From Sedimenticola sp. (GTDB taxonomy: Bacteria; Pseudomonadota; Gammaproteobacteria; Chromatiales; Chromatiaceae): a stretch of 64,000 nucleotides of DNA. The translations under genes were made by a program, and so were the position numbers. This document shows, in pieces, positions 31,892-40,107 of this stretch. A model generated the notes under the pieces. It searched no databases and was not told the origin of the DNA. It saw only the letters and a list, made by a program, of their open reading frames with translations. Numbering within the stretch: the first letter of the stretch is position 1; each line of letters begins with the position of its first letter. Where the stretch lies: positions 1-64,000 of the forward strand of contig JALVNE010000304.1 in assembly GCA_027026755.1 (NCBI GenBank), in the 5' to 3' direction.

Positions 31892-34171
31892 TTGAATACA
31901 TCCGTGATCATCAACAACTGGCGACGGCCAGTCGTTCGTAGCTTCTTTCTGGCGCTGGCGGTGTTGCTGTTGAGCGCGTGTCAGTCGTTTCCTCTGGCCA
32001 AGGCCCATCAAAAGCTTACTGCCCCAACGGTGCCAGTGAATGACGCCAAGGGCGTGCTGGATCTGAAGCAGGGAACCGAGCTTTCCGAGAGCATCGCCGG
32101 GGGTTCTCCGCAGGAAGGACAGAACGCGCCACAGCCGCTGCAGAACTGGCAGGTTTCGGGTACCGGCAGGTTCATCGATCCTTCAGCGCTGGAAGACAGG
32201 GAGAAAGCCGCGGTTCCGACCTTTGGCAACACTCGGGACATAAGCCTCAATTTCGAAAACACCGATGTCCGGGAAGTGGTCAAGATCATCCTCGGTGATA
32301 CCCTCAAGCTCAATTACATCATCGATCCCGGCGTGCGTGGTGGCGTGAGCATGCAGACCGGCGCGCCGGTATCCCGCAACGATCTCCTGCCCCTGCTGGA
32401 AACCCTGCTGCGCATGAACAATGCCACCCTGGTGCAGAAGGGTGGAACCTACCATGTGGTGCCGGTGGCCAAGGCCAACAAGGGGCTGCTGACGCCACAG
32501 CTCGCGGACGCGCAGCTGCCTCTGCCTTCCGGTCACAATCTGATCATCCGCCCCCTGAAGAACATCGGCGCCGACGAGATGAGCGAGATTCTCAAGCCCC
32601 TGGTCAGGGAAAACAGCATCGTGCGCGTGGACAGCAAGCGGAACCTGCTGATTCTGTCCGGCAACGCCCAGGACATGCGGCAGATGATGGATATCATCGA
32701 TACTTTCGACGTGAACTGGATCAAGGGTCTGTCCGTCGGCTTCTTCAGTCTGGAGAACGCCAGTGTGGACGTGGTGCAGAAGGATCTGGATGCCGTACTG
32801 GGTGGTGATGCCGGCAAGGCCCTGGGCGGGCTGGTGCACATCACGCCCATCGAAAGCGCCAATGGTTTCCTGGTGGTGTCTGCCCACAAGGAATACCTGC
32901 GGGAAGTGGGCAAGTGGATCAGGCGTTTCGATTCCATGACCCAGTCTGGTGACGAGCAGCGGCTGTTTGTGTATCGGGTGCGCAACGGCAAGGCGGAGGA
33001 TCTTGCCGGCCTGTTGAATGAACTGTTCACCGGCAAGAGCGCCAAGCCCAAAACCAAGCCGGGCGCCGTCGCCCCGGGGCTCAAGAGCACCAAGGTCGTT
33101 TCAAAGGCCAAAAATGGCAAATCCGCTGCGAAAAAAGCCAGGAAGCCCAGGACAGCGGCCGCGAAGAAGCCGGTCAGTGCCAGCAGCGGAAAGAGCAGCG
33201 CCCTGGAGGGCGAGATTCGGGTGGTGGCGGACGAGGATCACAATACCCTGCTGATTCTCGCCTCTCCCCGGGATTACAAGCGCATACTGGGAACCCTGGA
33301 GCAGCTGGACATCGTGCCCCTGCAGGTACATATCGAAGCCACCATTGTCGAGGTGCTGCTCAAGGATAAGCTGAAGTATGGCATATCCTGGTTCTTTGAG
33401 GGCGGCGTCGGTGGCGGCAAGCAGAGCATCGGTGGCCTGGGCGGCACGACTTCCGGCAACGATATCAGCGGCGGCATCGACAGCCTCCTGGATGGCTTCA
33501 ACTGGTCGCTCATCGACAGCACCGGCGCGGTCAAGGCGGTGCTCAATGCCTTTGCCAATGACTCCCTGGTGAACGTGCTCTCGGCGCCTTCCGTGATGGT
33601 GCTGGACAATCATGAAGCTAAGATCCGCGTGGGTGATGAGGTGCCCACCCTGACCCAGAGCCAGACCAATGACGCGGGCAACATCATCCAGACGGTGCAG
33701 TACCGGGAAACCGGCATCATTCTCACTGTCAAGCCCCGGGTCAATCCCGGTGGACTGGTGACCATGGAGGTGACCCAGGAAGTGAGCGCCGTAGCCGATA
33801 CGGAGATCCAGACCAACCAACCCACCATCCAGACCCGCGAGATCAACAGTACCGTGGCAGTGCAGAGCGGCCAGACCGTTGTCCTCGGCGGTCTGATCCG
33901 GGACAAGCGGACCAATGCCGAGGGTGGCGCGCCCTTCCTGTATAAGATTCCCGTACTGGGCTCCCTGTTTGGCGAAACCGAGAACAGCAACGAGCGCGTG
34001 GAGCTGGTCATCGTGCTCACCCCCCGCGTCATTACCAGCGCCGAGGATGCCCTCAGGATCACCCGGGATTTCCGTACCCGCATGCAGGGCCTCAAGCAGG
34101 AGTTTCTCGAAGAAGCCGGCGTGATTCGCGCCGAAAGCGGGGGGCGTGTCTATGGTACTTCTGCAGAATGA
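31892..34171 (+). CDS. gspD: Type II secretion secretin GspD with Lys/Ala-rich insert
   Basis: 759-residue outer-membrane channel of the secretion system. The signal ends LLLSACQS, giving a lipoprotein Cys at residue 30, so it may reach the outer membrane without a separate pilotin. N0 (ISLNFENTDVREVVKIILGD) and N1-N3 domains follow, then the secretin domain with VLSAPSVMVLDNHEAKIRVG, VPTLTQSQTND and the C-terminal VVLGGLIRDKRTNAEGGAPFL. An insert of about 60 residues (~382-440) rich in Lys and Ala interrupts the N3 region. The TTG start is supported by AGGGAAA upstream; gspD is the last gsp gene. Confidence 0.95.
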   Translation: MNTSVIINNWRRPVVRSFFLALAVLLLSACQSFPLAKAHQKLTAPTVPVNDAKGVLDLKQGTELSESIAGGSPQEGQNAPQPLQNWQVSGTGRFIDPSALEDREKAAVPTFGNTRDISLNFENTDVREVVKIILGDTLKLNYIIDPGVRGGVSMQTGAPVSRNDLLPLLETLLRMNNATLVQKGGTYHVVPVAKANKGLLTPQLADAQLPLPSGHNLIIRPLKNIGADEMSEILKPLVRENSIVRVDSKRNLLILSGNAQDMRQMMDIIDTFDVNWIKGLSVGFFSLENASVDVVQKDLDAVLGGDAGKALGGLVHITPIESANGFLVVSAHKEYLREVGKWIRRFDSMTQSGDEQRLFVYRVRNGKAEDLAGLLNELFTGKSAKPKTKPGAVAPGLKSTKVVSKAKNGKSAAKKARKPRTAAAKKPVSASSGKSSALEGEIRVVADEDHNTLLILASPRDYKRILGTLEQLDIVPLQVHIEATIVEVLLKDKLKYGISWFFEGGVGGGKQSIGGLGGTTSGNDISGGIDSLLDGFNWSLIDSTGAVKAVLNAFANDSLVNVLSAPSVMVLDNHEAKIRVGDEVPTLTQSQTNDAGNIIQTVQYRETGIILTVKPRVNPGGLVTMEVTQEVSAVADTEIQTNQPTIQTREINSTVAVQSGQTVVLGGLIRDKRTNAEGGAPFLYKIPVLGSLFGETENSNERVELVIVLTPRVITSAEDALRITRDFRTRMQGLKQEFLEEAGVIRAESGGRVYGTSAE

Positions 34172-34185
34172 TCCGGAGAGCAGCA

Positions 34186-34674
34186 ATGACAATCGAAAAA
34201 CTTACCACGAATAACCACCGTCTGGTATTAGGGTTTTTGCTAGTAACGACACTCCTGTTGTCTGCCGGATGCAGCGACAATGGTGGAAAACAGTCGCGGG
34301 AAGAGGCAAATGTTGCAAATGTGACACAGCCCACAAAGGAGACAACGGAAGAGCGGGTAGCCCGGCGCGCCCAGGCGCACATGGATGCCCTCATTGCCCG
34401 TGACTGGGCCAAGGCCTATGAGTATCTGCCGCCCGCCACGCGCCAGCTCAAGCCCCTCCAGATCTACGCGGACAAAATGAAGAGCGGGGCCATCATTCGT
34501 ACCGCAGCCAAGGTGAAACGCGTGGAATGCGAAACTGATGTCTGCCAGGTAACTGTTGATCTTTCATATATTTATAGTGGGGTCATGACTGCCTACAGGG
34601 GAGAGGAAAGCAAGAGCCTGGTAAAGGAAAAATGGATTTTTTCCCAAGGCGATTGGTGGCTTGCGCCGCAGTAG
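34186..34674 (+). CDS. Lipoprotein, hypothetical
   Basis: 162-residue protein with a lipoprotein signal (LLVTTLLLSAGC, Cys 29), an acidic linker (REEANVANVTQPTKETTEERV) and a globular domain beginning ARRAQAHMDALIARDWAKAYEYLPPATRQL, the pattern of NTF2/DUF4440-like small domains (inferred). Two Cys in VKRVECETDVCQVTVDL may pair. ATG 34186 has GGAGAG 7 bases upstream; an earlier in-frame ATG at 34168 overlaps the gspD stop. Being next to gspD, it could be a secretin accessory lipoprotein, but it does not look like known pilotins. Confidence 0.65.
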   Translation: MTIEKLTTNNHRLVLGFLLVTTLLLSAGCSDNGGKQSREEANVANVTQPTKETTEERVARRAQAHMDALIARDWAKAYEYLPPATRQLKPLQIYADKMKSGAIIRTAAKVKRVECETDVCQVTVDLSYIYSGVMTAYRGEESKSLVKEKWIFSQGDWWLAPQ

Positions 34675-34751
34675 TATGAGTTGCCTGGAAGAGCTGGTTG
34701 TTGTAAAATTATCACACGTCGCACGAATAACAAAAACGAGACAAAAAAGTT

Positions 34752-34760
34752 TGCTATACT
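34752..34760 (+). promoter_or_regulatory. Candidate extended -10 promoter for the exported protein at 34893
   Basis: TTGCTATACT contains the extended -10 nonamer TGCTATACT, identical to the one before sspA. It lies ~135 bases upstream of the start in an AT-rich gap. No clear -35 hexamer is present. Confidence 0.4.
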
Positions 34761-34843
34761 GTTTTTCGTGTGGTATGGTTCATTTTAGCTGCATCAAGTC
34801 CTGGTGGCGGCTGGGTGCAAAAAACGCTAAATCGCTTAGTCAC

Positions 34844-34857
34844 CTATAGATCTATAG
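34844..34857. promoter_or_regulatory. Perfect 14-bp palindrome, possible operator
   Basis: CTATAGATCTATAG lies between the candidate promoter and the ribosome-binding site AAGGAG of the gene at 34893, about 35 bases before the start. Its symmetry and position suggest a regulator-binding site, but the regulator is unknown. Confidence 0.4.
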
Positions 34858-34892
34858 TTGAATAGCTTTCAATTAATAAGGAGTTTCATTAA

Positions 34893-36305
34893 ATGAAGAT
34901 GAAAAAGAAAATTCTGTCCGCGGCAGTATTGGCAGCCCTCGGTGCTGGCTCTGCTCAGGCAGTCAACCTGAGTACTGACGGTACCGGTGAAGTGCTGGTT
35001 TTCCCGTACTTCACTGTTCAGGGCAACGAAGAAACCCTGCTGTCCATCGTTAACACCACCGATGAAGGCAAGGTCGTCAAGGTTCGTTTCCGCGAAGCCT
35101 ACAACACCCAGGAAGTTCTCGACTTCCACGTGTACCTGTCTCCCTACGATGTCTGGGTTGCCAAGATCCAGGACAGTGGTGACGGCGGTGCCGAGGTTTA
35201 CACCCCCGACAACAGCTGTACCACCATGGATTCCAACCCTCAGGAGTTCTTCGATCGCTTGTTCACCGACACCGGCCCCACTGGCCCCGAGCGTGAGCGC
35301 GAGGGTTACTTCACTGCCATCGAGATTGCCCGCATTGTTGACATGGACCTGGACGGCAATGGCCAGCAGGATTATGTTCATGTCAGTGGCACTCCCGACA
35401 ACTGTAACGCCATCCGTCAGGCTTGGCTGGCGGGCACCATGGCGGCCAATTCCACTGTTGACCAGCCCACCGGCGGCCTGATGGGTACCCTGTCCATCAT
35501 CAACGTACAGTCCGGCACCGAGGTTTCCGTGCCTGCCACCGTTCTGGAAAACTTCCTGGACAACCCGCAGCACGTGGCTCCCGGCAGCCTGCGTCCTGAC
35601 TGGCAGGATGCCTTCCCCCGCAGAAGCGACGTGCTGATTAGCGATTCTTCTGCTGGCACGGTTTCTCTGTACTCTGATGCCTGGCCTACGGGTGAAGATG
35701 CAGTTTCCGCCGTACTCATGGCTTCCGCCGTCATGAACGAGTACAGCGTGAACCCTGCTACCGAGGCAAGCACTGCTTGGGTCGTGACCTTCCCGACCAA
35801 GAGCCTGTATGTGAATGGTCTTACCGCCAACCCTCCTTTCACCCACACCTTTGCGGGTGATGTGGACGATGACGGCAAGTCCTGTGACGAGATCGGCATG
35901 ACCATTTACGACCGCGAGGAAGGTCAGCTGTCTCCGGACGGTTCCCTGGTGTCTCCGCCTCCTCCCACGCGTACCCTGAGCCTGTGCTACGAAGCTAACG
36001 TCATTCAGTTTGGCGACAGCTCCGACGTATTCAGCGCCGAGAACACCGAGATTCGTTTCGGTGACAGCGCGCTGCCGGGCAACGCTGGCTGGGCCAAGAT
36101 GAGCTTCACCGCTGCACCGCATTCCATGACTTCTCTGAATGGTACGGTGTACACCGGTCTGCCCGTCATCGGCTTCAAGGCCACCGTACTGGGTAACAGC
36201 AACGTGGGTGTAGGTGCTTCCTACGCCGCCGCCGTGAACCACGCTTACGAGCGTACCATTGCGGGTACTCCCGCGTTCACCGTGGGTGGCAGCGCCAACC
36301 CCTAA
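34893..36305 (+). CDS. Exported protein, probably abundant, hypothetical
   Basis: 470 residues with a clear Sec signal (MKMKKKILSAAVLAALGAGSAQA). The mature protein starts VNLSTDGTGEVLVFPYFTVQGNEETLLSIVNTT, a pattern I associate with uncharacterised exported proteins of gammaproteobacteria. It is acidic and rich in Asp, Thr, Ser and Gly, with about five Cys spread along the chain. DMDLDGNGQQDYV and DVDDDGKSCDEIG look like calcium-binding loops. A strong AAGGAG site, conserved codon choice and a UUCG-capped terminator suggest high expression. Its position directly after the gsp genes makes it a candidate secretion substrate (inference). Confidence 0.75.
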   Translation: MKMKKKILSAAVLAALGAGSAQAVNLSTDGTGEVLVFPYFTVQGNEETLLSIVNTTDEGKVVKVRFREAYNTQEVLDFHVYLSPYDVWVAKIQDSGDGGAEVYTPDNSCTTMDSNPQEFFDRLFTDTGPTGPEREREGYFTAIEIARIVDMDLDGNGQQDYVHVSGTPDNCNAIRQAWLAGTMAANSTVDQPTGGLMGTLSIINVQSGTEVSVPATVLENFLDNPQHVAPGSLRPDWQDAFPRRSDVLISDSSAGTVSLYSDAWPTGEDAVSAVLMASAVMNEYSVNPATEASTAWVVTFPTKSLYVNGLTANPPFTHTFAGDVDDDGKSCDEIGMTIYDREEGQLSPDGSLVSPPPPTRTLSLCYEANVIQFGDSSDVFSAENTEIRFGDSALPGNAGWAKMSFTAAPHSMTSLNGTVYTGLPVIGFKATVLGNSNVGVGASYAAAVNHAYERTIAGTPAFTVGGSANP

Positions 36306-36328
36306 GAAGATCGTTTCACACGGTCACG

Positions 36329-36357
36329 AAAAAGGGCTGCTTCGGCAGCCCTTTTTT
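36329..36357 (+). terminator. Strong terminator with UUCG tetraloop
   Basis: AAAAGGGCTGC, loop TTCG, GCAGCCCTTTTTT. The 11-bp stem with the stable C(UUCG)G cap and T run begins 24 bases after the stop of the exported-protein gene. Confidence 0.92.
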
Positions 36358-36481
36358 GCTTGGGCTTTGGTTTGCGCAAAGCCCGGCTTTGTGGAACTCT
36401 TCCCAGTTTGACCGGTCTTTTATGTTAGTATCTGGTTCCATGACCTTTTGCCATTCCTACCCGATTCAAGGTGTATAACTC

Positions 36482-37381
36482 ATGAAGTACAAGACAGCAT
36501 TGCTTGGTGCCTTGCCGCTGATTCTGGGCGGTCTTTTTTCTTTCCCGTCTGCCGGGGCTGCGACGGCTGTGACCGTCAATGGACATTCCTGCGGAAATCT
36601 TACCAGCCTGGAAACCACGCCAGCCCGGGTTACCGTTTCTTCCGATGGAAGCTGCACCGGAGGGGGCAACACGGAAGACACTCCCGCCAATGTCGTCAAT
36701 CACAGCCTGGGCCCGGTCACCGAAGGTGAAACAGACTCGGTGGACGTGACCGCTGGTGTCATCGTCAAACTGCCCTATTCCGTCAGCATTGCTTCTCAGC
36801 CGGGTCTGAGTGGTGCTTCTGCCACGGCCACCGGAAACACGGTGACTTATCACGCACCGCCTGTGGGCACGGTGACTGCTGACGGTACCCAGGACAGCTT
36901 TACCTACAAGATAACGGATGACAGTGCCGCCCCCAATGCTGTTACGGCCACGGTCAATGTCACCGTGAATCAGGGTGACGCGAATACTTCCGGCGCCTGC
37001 GTCAATTCCTCCACTATCTTGTGCAAGACGCCGGATCTTGACATCAGCCAGACCGGTGGGGAGATTCGTTATGTTGAACGGGATGGTGGTGTGACCCATG
37101 TCTATACCATTCCTCCAGGGAAGCGGGTGTCTAGCTATAATGGCGCGACTATTGGGGTTCGCTATGTGACAACAGCCAGCCTGCCCATTACCATTTCGCT
37201 GAGTGACAGTTATTCTACCGATTCGGCGAGTTCCCTCTGTACTCTCTCAGTAACCCGCGCAGAAGGCATCCAGATCGCTTATTCCGAGCAGTACCAGTAT
37301 TCCTGCCTGCTGGATCCGGCCAAAACCTATTATTTCCGGGTCAGTGGCGCCAAGACAGGCAGTTACTGGCTGGTTTGGTAA
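36482..37381 (+). CDS. Exported protein with cadherin/VCBS-like region, hypothetical
   Basis: 299 residues. A signal peptide (to ~residue 27, PSAGAATA) is followed by VNGHSCGNLTSLETTPARVTV with paired Cys, then a Ser/Thr/Gly-rich beta region (VTYHAPPVGTVTADGTQDSFTYKITDDSAAPNAVTATVNVTVN) of cadherin-like/VCBS type, and a C-terminal domain (ISQTGGEIRYVERDGGVTHVY to FRVSGAKTGSYWLVW) with further Cys. It probably binds or decorates the cell surface. AAGGTG precedes ATG 36482. It is a monocistronic unit between two terminators and may also be a type II secretion substrate (inference). Confidence 0.72.
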   Translation: MKYKTALLGALPLILGGLFSFPSAGAATAVTVNGHSCGNLTSLETTPARVTVSSDGSCTGGGNTEDTPANVVNHSLGPVTEGETDSVDVTAGVIVKLPYSVSIASQPGLSGASATATGNTVTYHAPPVGTVTADGTQDSFTYKITDDSAAPNAVTATVNVTVNQGDANTSGACVNSSTILCKTPDLDISQTGGEIRYVERDGGVTHVYTIPPGKRVSSYNGATIGVRYVTTASLPITISLSDSYSTDSASSLCTLSVTRAEGIQIAYSEQYQYSCLLDPAKTYYFRVSGAKTGSYWLVW

Positions 37382-37410
37382 GCAGCGCTTTGCGCATGTG
37401 AAAACGCATG

Positions 37411-37441
37411 GCGGCCGCCGAAAGGTGGCCGCTGTTTTTTT
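37411..37441 (+). terminator. Rho-independent terminator
   Basis: GCGGCCGCC, loop GAAA, GGTGGCCGC and a run of seven T. It begins 30 bases after the stop of the cadherin-like gene. The stem has one G-T pair and the loop is a GNRA tetraloop. Confidence 0.9.
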
Positions 37442-37506
37442 GTTTGTGTAAACTGCACGCCCAATCTTTTTCAGCCTGATAGAGCTTTCCAAGTGGTGAC
37501 CAAGAC

Positions 37507-38415
37507 ATGAGAATAAGCAGTAAGATTGTATTTGCCCTGATGATATTGCCCGGTTTGGCCCTGTCATTGGACAACGACGACAAGGTGCTGATCGATGGCC
37601 CGGAAGTGGATCTGACCGTGGGCGAGTTACGCCAGGCCTTGCTGACAGTGCCGGAAGATATGCGCCGGGTCATGTTGACCCAGCCCAAGAAGATCAGGGA
37701 CATCATGGATAGCACATACATGGTGAAGGTTGCGGCCCGGCGGGCGAGGCAGAAGGGACTGGACAAGGACCCGGTGATAGCTGCCAAGATATGGAACTAT
37801 ACTCAGAATCTCCTGGCAGGAGCGGAAATCAAGGATGTGCAGAAGAAACTTATCGGTAAGGATGCCGACTATGAGGCTGCAGCCAGGGAACTCTATCTCA
37901 TGGAAAAGGACAAGTACCGCAAACCGGTGGAATACGAGGCATCACATATTCTTCTCACTGCGGAAAATGGTGAGGATGATGAAAGCTTGAGGACCAGGCT
38001 GCAGCAAATTCGTGCCGAGATAGAGCAGGGGAAAATCACCTTTGCCGAAGCCGCGAAAAAGTATTCCAAGGATCCCACCACGGCTTCTGATGGAGGCTAT
38101 CTGAAGCACTTCGAGGAAGGACGCATGGTGAAACCTTTTGAAGACGCCCTCAAGGCCATGAAGCCGGGTGATATCAGCCAGCCGGTGAAAACCTCTTTTG
38201 GCTGGCACCTGATCTGGCTGCAGGACAAGGTTCCGGCGAGCGTCCGGCCGTTTGATGAGGTCAAGGATGAGTTGATCAAGAAAGTCAAGGCGAAAGCGGA
38301 GAATGACATCAAGATCGATTACTGGCTGAAGGTGAAAAACGATCCTGCCGCCAAGGTGGATGAAGCGCTGTTCGAGTCCTTTGTCGCCAAGCCAGTAGTG
38401 CTGGACAAGCCATGA
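37507..38415 (+). CDS. Exported parvulin-type peptidyl-prolyl isomerase
   Basis: 302 residues with a signal peptide (MRISSKIVFALMILPGLALS), an N-terminal helical chaperone-like region (residues ~30-140) and a parvulin domain (VEYEASHILLTAENGEDDES through GWHLIWLQDKVPAS). EASHILL, FAEAAKKYSKDP, DGGYLKHFEEGRMVKPFEDAL and TSFGWHLI are the rotamase signatures of PpiC/PrsA/SurA-like proteins. It likely assists folding of exported proteins. Its location among secreted-protein and glycan genes suggests a dedicated chaperone, though a general role is equally possible. Confidence 0.88.
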   Translation: MRISSKIVFALMILPGLALSLDNDDKVLIDGPEVDLTVGELRQALLTVPEDMRRVMLTQPKKIRDIMDSTYMVKVAARRARQKGLDKDPVIAAKIWNYTQNLLAGAEIKDVQKKLIGKDADYEAAARELYLMEKDKYRKPVEYEASHILLTAENGEDDESLRTRLQQIRAEIEQGKITFAEAAKKYSKDPTTASDGGYLKHFEEGRMVKPFEDALKAMKPGDISQPVKTSFGWHLIWLQDKVPASVRPFDEVKDELIKKVKAKAENDIKIDYWLKVKNDPAAKVDEALFESFVAKPVVLDKP

Positions 38416-38433
38416 GACGGGGCTGACAAATAT

Positions 38434-38510
38434 CAGATGTTCCCTGAAGCCGGGGCAGGCACGGGGAATCAGACGGTTCTTCCCCCGCTCGCCATGCTTG
38501 CGAACATCTG
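38434..38510. repeat. Imperfect long inverted repeat between ppiC-like and ABC genes
   Basis: CAGATGTTC (38434-38442) is repeated inverted as GAACATCTG (38502-38510), enclosing G- and C-rich segments that can pair (GGGGCAGGC... and CCCCCGC). It may be a terminator for the isomerase gene, but no T run is present. Confidence 0.35.
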
Positions 38511-38635
38511 CGGGTGATCTGTTAGTATTCCTGCATCATGCCCGTGCTCGTTACTTCTCAGCAGCCTCTGCGTTCAGTATCCCCGGCGATCAAGGCGTGG
38601 GGGTTCCCCTGGGTGCACAGAACCGGAGAGGCCGG

Positions 38636-39394
38636 GTGACGCCGCATTATCTGCAACTCATCCTCTACAAGACCCGGGCCGACCTGAAGGTGGAGGCGGC
38701 CCGGGGCTATATGGGCCTGCTGTGGTGGGTTCTGGAGCCAATCCTCTACATGGGGGCCTTTTACATCATATTCGCTGTGGCGTTGAAGCGCGGGGGAGAG
38801 AACTTCGTGCCCTGGCTGCTCATCGGCCTGGTGGCATGGAAATGGTTCGATACATCGGTGCGCATGTGCCTGACATCCATTACCGCGGGTAAGGGCCTCA
38901 TGTCCCAGGTCTATCTTCCCAAGGTGTTTTTCCCGGCGGTGGTCATTCTCCGCAATACCGTGAAATTCCTGGTGACCTTGGCATTGCTGCTGCTGTTCCT
39001 GCTTGCCTATGGGGTGCCCCTGTCCTGGCAATGGCTGGCCATATTGCCTCTGGCGGGACTGCAGCTGTTGCTCATCTCTGGTGTAGCCTTCAGTGTTGCC
39101 GCACTGACGCCCCTGTGGCCAGACCTGAAGCTGCTGATGAACAACCTGCTCATGCTCATGTTTTTTCTTTCCGGCGTGTTCTTCGATACCGGCCAGCTGC
39201 ACGGTTGGCTGGCTGTGCTGCTGTCCCTGAATCCCATGGTGCATGTCATCGATGCCTGGCGGGGCCTACTGCTGCTGGGCCAGTGGCCGGACATTTCAGG
39301 CCTCCTGTACGTGTTGTTCATTTCTCTGGCCATGCTGGCCCTGGGCATGCATTTGCTCAAACGCTGGGATCGCCTGTATCCGAGGTTGGCATGA
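38636..39394 (+). CDS. ABC-2 type polysaccharide export permease (Wzm-like)
   Basis: 252-residue membrane protein with six hydrophobic segments. The N-terminal LILYKTRADLKVEAARGYMGLLWWVLEPILYM and the C-terminal LNPMVHVIDAWRGLLLLGQWPD are hallmarks of the Wzm/KpsM/TagG family, which exports O-antigen, capsule or teichoic-type polymers. GTG 38636 is chosen because GGAGAGG lies five bases upstream; the frame continues upstream without family similarity. It overlaps the ATPase gene by four bases (ATGA). Confidence 0.9.
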   Translation: MTPHYLQLILYKTRADLKVEAARGYMGLLWWVLEPILYMGAFYIIFAVALKRGGENFVPWLLIGLVAWKWFDTSVRMCLTSITAGKGLMSQVYLPKVFFPAVVILRNTVKFLVTLALLLLFLLAYGVPLSWQWLAILPLAGLQLLLISGVAFSVAALTPLWPDLKLLMNNLLMLMFFLSGVFFDTGQLHGWLAVLLSLNPMVHVIDAWRGLLLLGQWPDISGLLYVLFISLAMLALGMHLLKRWDRLYPRLA

Positions 39395-40071
39395 AGCCCG
39401 TCCTGGAACTGGAACATGTGGGCGTGGCCTATCGGCGCCGTGGTGGGGAGCGCTACTGGGCCCTGCGGGATGTCTCCCTGAGCCTGCACCATGGCGAAAC
39501 CCTGGGGGTAGTGGGGCGAAACGGCGTGGGCAAGACCTCCCTGCTGAAGGTTATTGCCGGAATCATTGCTCCCGACCGGGGCCGTATCCACAATGCCGGG
39601 GTCAGCGCCTCATTGCTGTCATTGCAGGTGGGTTTCCTTCCCCTGCTCACCGGCAGGGAAAACGCCATTCTGTCGGGCATGTTGCTCGGCGCTTCGCGCA
39701 ACCGCCTGGAGAGTAACATGGAGAAGATGATTGCCTTTGCTGAGCTGGAAGACTTTATCGACGAGCCCGTTGCCAGCTACTCGGCGGGCATGCGCGCCCG
39801 CCTGGGTTTTTCCGTGGCCATGCAAGCGGACCCGGATGTGCTGCTCATCGATGAAGTATTGGGAGTGGGAGACACAGCCTTTCGCCGCAAGTCGTCGGAG
39901 GAGATACAGCGGCGCATCCGTTCCAACCGCAGCGTCATTCTGGTGTCTCATAATATCGGCATGATGCGCGATCTCTGTGATCGCGTGGTATGGATAGAGA
40001 AAGGGGTATCCACCATGCAGGGAGCAACGGACGAAGTGCTGGATGCCTATGAGGCCGATACCGCGGCATGA
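39391..40071 (+). CDS. Polysaccharide export ABC ATPase (Wzt-like)
   Basis: 226-residue ATPase with Walker A GRNGVGKT, a Wzt/TagH-type signature YSAGMRARLGFSVAM, Walker B VLLIDEVLGVGD and switch His in VSHNIGMM. The VGVAYRRRGGERYWALRDVSL start is also family-typical. It lacks the C-terminal carbohydrate-binding domain of O9a-type Wzt, so chain-end recognition is not built in. It works with the preceding permease. The next gene is on the opposite strand and ends 36 bases downstream. Confidence 0.92.
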   Translation: MKPVLELEHVGVAYRRRGGERYWALRDVSLSLHHGETLGVVGRNGVGKTSLLKVIAGIIAPDRGRIHNAGVSASLLSLQVGFLPLLTGRENAILSGMLLGASRNRLESNMEKMIAFAELEDFIDEPVASYSAGMRARLGFSVAMQADPDVLLIDEVLGVGDTAFRRKSSEEIQRRIRSNRSVILVSHNIGMMRDLCDRVVWIEKGVSTMQGATDEVLDAYEADTAA

Positions 40072-40107
40072 CCGCGGAAAGCATGTGCAGGACTTGCTGA
40101 TATCCGG

